Source of the DNA: Clostridium sp. CAG:1024
Lineage (GTDB): Bacteria > Bacillota > Clostridia > Christensenellales > CAG-138
Direction: 5' to 3'
Assembly (NCBI GenBank): GCA_000432015.1
Contig: HF985541.1
Span: 1,064-6,974 of the forward strand
DNA length: 5,911 nucleotides
In this document: positions 4,337 to 5,911 of the stretch, one piece after another
How positions within the stretch are numbered: the first letter of the stretch is position 1
How the letters are laid out: the number at the start of each line of letters is the position of its first letter
Position numbers and translations under genes: made by a program
The notes under the pieces: generated by a model
Told to the model about the DNA's origin: nothing
The model's database searches: none
The model's input: the letters and a program-made list of their open reading frames with translations, nothing else

Positions 4337-5911
4337 TTACTCCACCCCCTTCTGTTGAGAATAATAGACTTCCTGATAGATTTTGTTGTGCGCGAGCAGT
4401 TCTTCGTGCGTGCCAACAGCATCGATCTTGCCGTCGTTCAGCACCAGGATGCGGTCTGCATCCATAATGCTCGTGATGCGCTGCGCGATGATGAGCTTCG
4501 TGGTTTCCGGCAGCGCCGTGCGGAAGGATTCGCGAATGCTCGCGTCCGTCGCGGTGTCAACGGCCGAGGTCGAGTCGTCCAGGATCAAGATCTTCGGCGA
4601 CTTGAGCAGCGCGCGGGCGATACAGAGCCGCTGCTTCTGCCCGCCGGACACGTTAACGCCGCCCTGCCCCAGCACCGTCTGATAACCGTCCGGGAAACGG
4701 GTGATAAAGTCGTGCGCACAGGCCGCGCGGCAGGCGGCCTCGATCTGCGCCTGCGTTGCGTCGGCGTTTCCCCAGCGCAGGTTTTCTTCGATCGTGCCGG
4801 AGAAAAGAACGTTCTTTTGCAGCACCATGCCGACAGCGGCGCGAAGCGTTTCGACAGGGTATTCCCTAACGTCATGCCCTGCGACGCGAACGCTGCCGGA
4901 CAGCACGTCGTACAGCCGTGGGATCAGCTGAACGAGCGAGGTTTTACCGGAACCGGAACCGCCGATGATGCCGATGACTTCGCCGGAGCGGATCAAAAGA
5001 TCGATGTGCTCGAGCGTCAGATTGTTCGGATCGTCCGCATAGGAAAAGCATACGTCGGAGAACTCGATACTGCCGTTCTTCACCGTGAGCGAAGGGTCCG
5101 CCTGCTCGTCGCCGATGGCGGGGACCTCATCGAGCACCTCGCAGATGCGCTTGGCCGAAGCGGAGGAGAGCACAAAGTTCACAAACGCCATGGTGATCAT
5201 CATGAGCGCAACGAGGATCTGCGTGATATAGGTGATGAAGCTGATGAGCGCGCCCGATTGCAGACCGCCGTTCAGCACATGACCGCCGCCGAGCCAGATT
5301 ACGCCGAGAATGCAGGCGTACATCGTGATCTGCATGATGGGCGATGCGATGACGAAGAGCTTCTCCGCACGTTTTTGCGCATTTTTCAGCGCCGCAGCGC
5401 TTTCGCTGAAACGCACGGTCTCATAATCGCCGCGGACAAAGGATTTGACCACGCGGATGGCCACAAGCGTCTCCTGCGTTCGGGCGTTCATGCTGTCATA
5501 TTTTTTCAGCATCGCCTCAAAGCGGGGAAAGGCCAGCTTTGAAATGAACGCCATGGCGCCTCCGAGAATGGGGATCGCCAACAGGATGATGACGGAAAGC
5601 TCCGGGCTGATGCGGACCGCGAACACCGTCGCAAGGATCAGCATGAGCGGCGAACGCGCAAGCAGCCGGATCATCATTTGAAAGGATTGCTGCACGTTCG
5701 TAATATCGTTCGTGAGTCGCGTTACGAGCGAAGCGGTCGAGAACTTGTCCGTGTTCTTAAAAGAAAAGGACTCGATCTTGTCAAAGAGCGCAAGGCGCAG
5801 GTTTTTTGCCGCGCCGTTGCTCGAATAGACGGCAAGGCGTGCGCCGAGCGCCCCGAAGAACAGCGCGCCGAGCGCCATAAGCACCATGACGCCGCCCGTC
5901 TTGAGCACATA
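4337..5911 (-). CDS. ABC exporter half-transporter, degenerate-site subunit of a heterodimer; N-terminus cut by the right window edge
   Basis: This half-transporter is the expected partner of the next gene. The window holds 524 residues (numbered here from the edge, starting YVLKTGGVMV); about 50-65 N-terminal residues with the first membrane helix should lie outside. A GTG at 5908 is not a credible start, because the frame stays open to the edge and family members have an equivalent internal segment. Membrane helices lie at about 5-29, 83-102, 103-125, 187-208 and 221-247. The cytoplasmic stretch with FSTASLVTRLTNDITNVQ (57-74) is typical of the family. ATPase motifs: A-loop Tyr291, Walker A GGSGSGKTS (317-325), Q-loop Gln365, signature VSGGQ (421-425), Walker B LILDDSTSAVD with Asp446 replacing the catalytic Glu, and IAQRITS with Gln477 replacing the switch His. 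These two substitutions are those of the degenerate half in heterodimeric exporters. It is the first of the two tandem genes seen; the operon promoter lies beyond the window. Confidence 0.94.
   Translation of the reverse strand, partial: YVLKTGGVMVLMALGALFFGALGARLAVYSSNGAAKNLRLALFDKIESFSFKNTDKFSTASLVTRLTNDITNVQQSFQMMIRLLARSPLMLILATVFAVRISPELSVIILLAIPILGGAMAFISKLAFPRFEAMLKKYDSMNARTQETLVAIRVVKSFVRGDYETVRFSESAAALKNAQKRAEKLFVIASPIMQITMYACILGVIWLGGGHVLNGGLQSGALISFITYITQILVALMMITMAFVNFVLSSASAKRICEVLDEVPAIGDEQADPSLTVKNGSIEFSDVCFSYADDPNNLTLEHIDLLIRSGEVIGIIGGSGSGKTSLVQLIPRLYDVLSGSVRVAGHDVREYPVETLRAAVGMVLQKNVLFSGTIEENLRWGNADATQAQIEAACRAACAHDFITRFPDGYQTVLGQGGVNVSGGQKQRLCIARALLKSPKILILDDSTSAVDTATDASIRESFRTALPETTKLIIAQRITSIMDADRILVLNDGKIDAVGTHEELLAHNKIYQEVYYSQQKGVE
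4340..4350 (-). promoter_or_regulatory. Ribosome-binding site inside the 3' end of the upstream ABC gene
   Basis: The minus strand reads AGGGGGTGGAG, then TAA, then ATG. The purine-rich Shine-Dalgarno sequence encodes the last residues (KGVE) of the upstream subunit, and the stop and start codons abut with no gap. This fits translational coupling and near-equal production of the two subunits. Confidence 0.8.

Noticed and set aside
3941..5542. A 533-codon plus-strand open frame, and a 260-codon one at 3137-3919
   Set aside because: Both are antisense to the ABC genes. They are rich in His, Arg, Asp and Gln, as expected from the reverse complement of hydrophobic membrane-helix codons. Neither has a motif or a convincing ribosome-binding site.
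5906..5908. GTG as the start of the upstream ABC subunit
   Set aside because: The frame stays open to the window edge (the preceding codon is TAT, Tyr). Relatives have an equivalent YVL-x-x-GG segment internally, after the first membrane helix, so the gene is truncated by the window.
1..5911. CRISPR arrays, tRNA or rRNA genes, insertion sequences, toxin-antitoxin or defence genes
   Set aside because: No repeated spacer-like units, cloverleaf with conserved loop sequences, transposase motifs or terminal inverted repeats were seen. All long regions are explained by four ordinary genes.

Overview
The window looks like a piece of a moderately high-GC Firmicutes chromosome, most likely from class Clostridia or a relative. 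This rests on three things: the UvrA N-terminus resembles clostridial UvrA, the ABC exporter pair belongs to a type common in Clostridia (including the 'TGVWAW' linker), and the ribosome-binding sites are purine-rich with canonical TATAAT -10 boxes. The assignment is inferred from protein resemblance, since there is no rRNA or other phylogenetic marker. Four protein-coding genes fill almost all of the 5.9 kb. I see no mobile element, CRISPR array, tRNA or rRNA.

Layout. (1) Positions 1-917, minus strand: the first 305 codons of uvrA, the DNA-damage recognition ATPase of nucleotide excision repair, running off the left edge. (2) Positions 918-1256: a 339-bp divergent intergenic region with promoter signals in both directions and several inverted repeats. 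(3) Positions 1257-2369, plus strand: a complete 370-residue glycerate kinase of the GarK/GlxK family, apparently monocistronic. (4) Positions 2370-2455: a short convergent gap dominated by a nested stem-loop that probably terminates transcription from both sides. (5) Positions 2456-4336 and 4337-5911, minus strand: two tandem ABC half-transporters. The second is complete (626 aa). The first lacks its N-terminus because it runs off the right edge.

How the genes work together. The two half-transporters directly abut (TAA then ATG with no gap) and have complementary motif defects. The upstream one has Asp in place of the catalytic Glu and Gln in place of the switch His. The downstream one has these residues but carries an altered signature, LSQGQ. 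This is the pattern of a heterodimeric ABC exporter with one degenerate and one catalytic ATP site (TM287/288, LmrCD, BmrCD type). UvrA, glycerate kinase and the exporter show no functional link to each other and appear to be ordinary neighbours.

Most of the window is conventional. The parts worth a second look are a cysteine-bearing linker insertion in the complete ABC subunit, a perfect 9-bp inverted repeat bracketing the glycerate kinase -10 box, and the overlapping, mutually exclusive hairpins just upstream of that gene. I found no convincing evidence of a wholly undescribed system.
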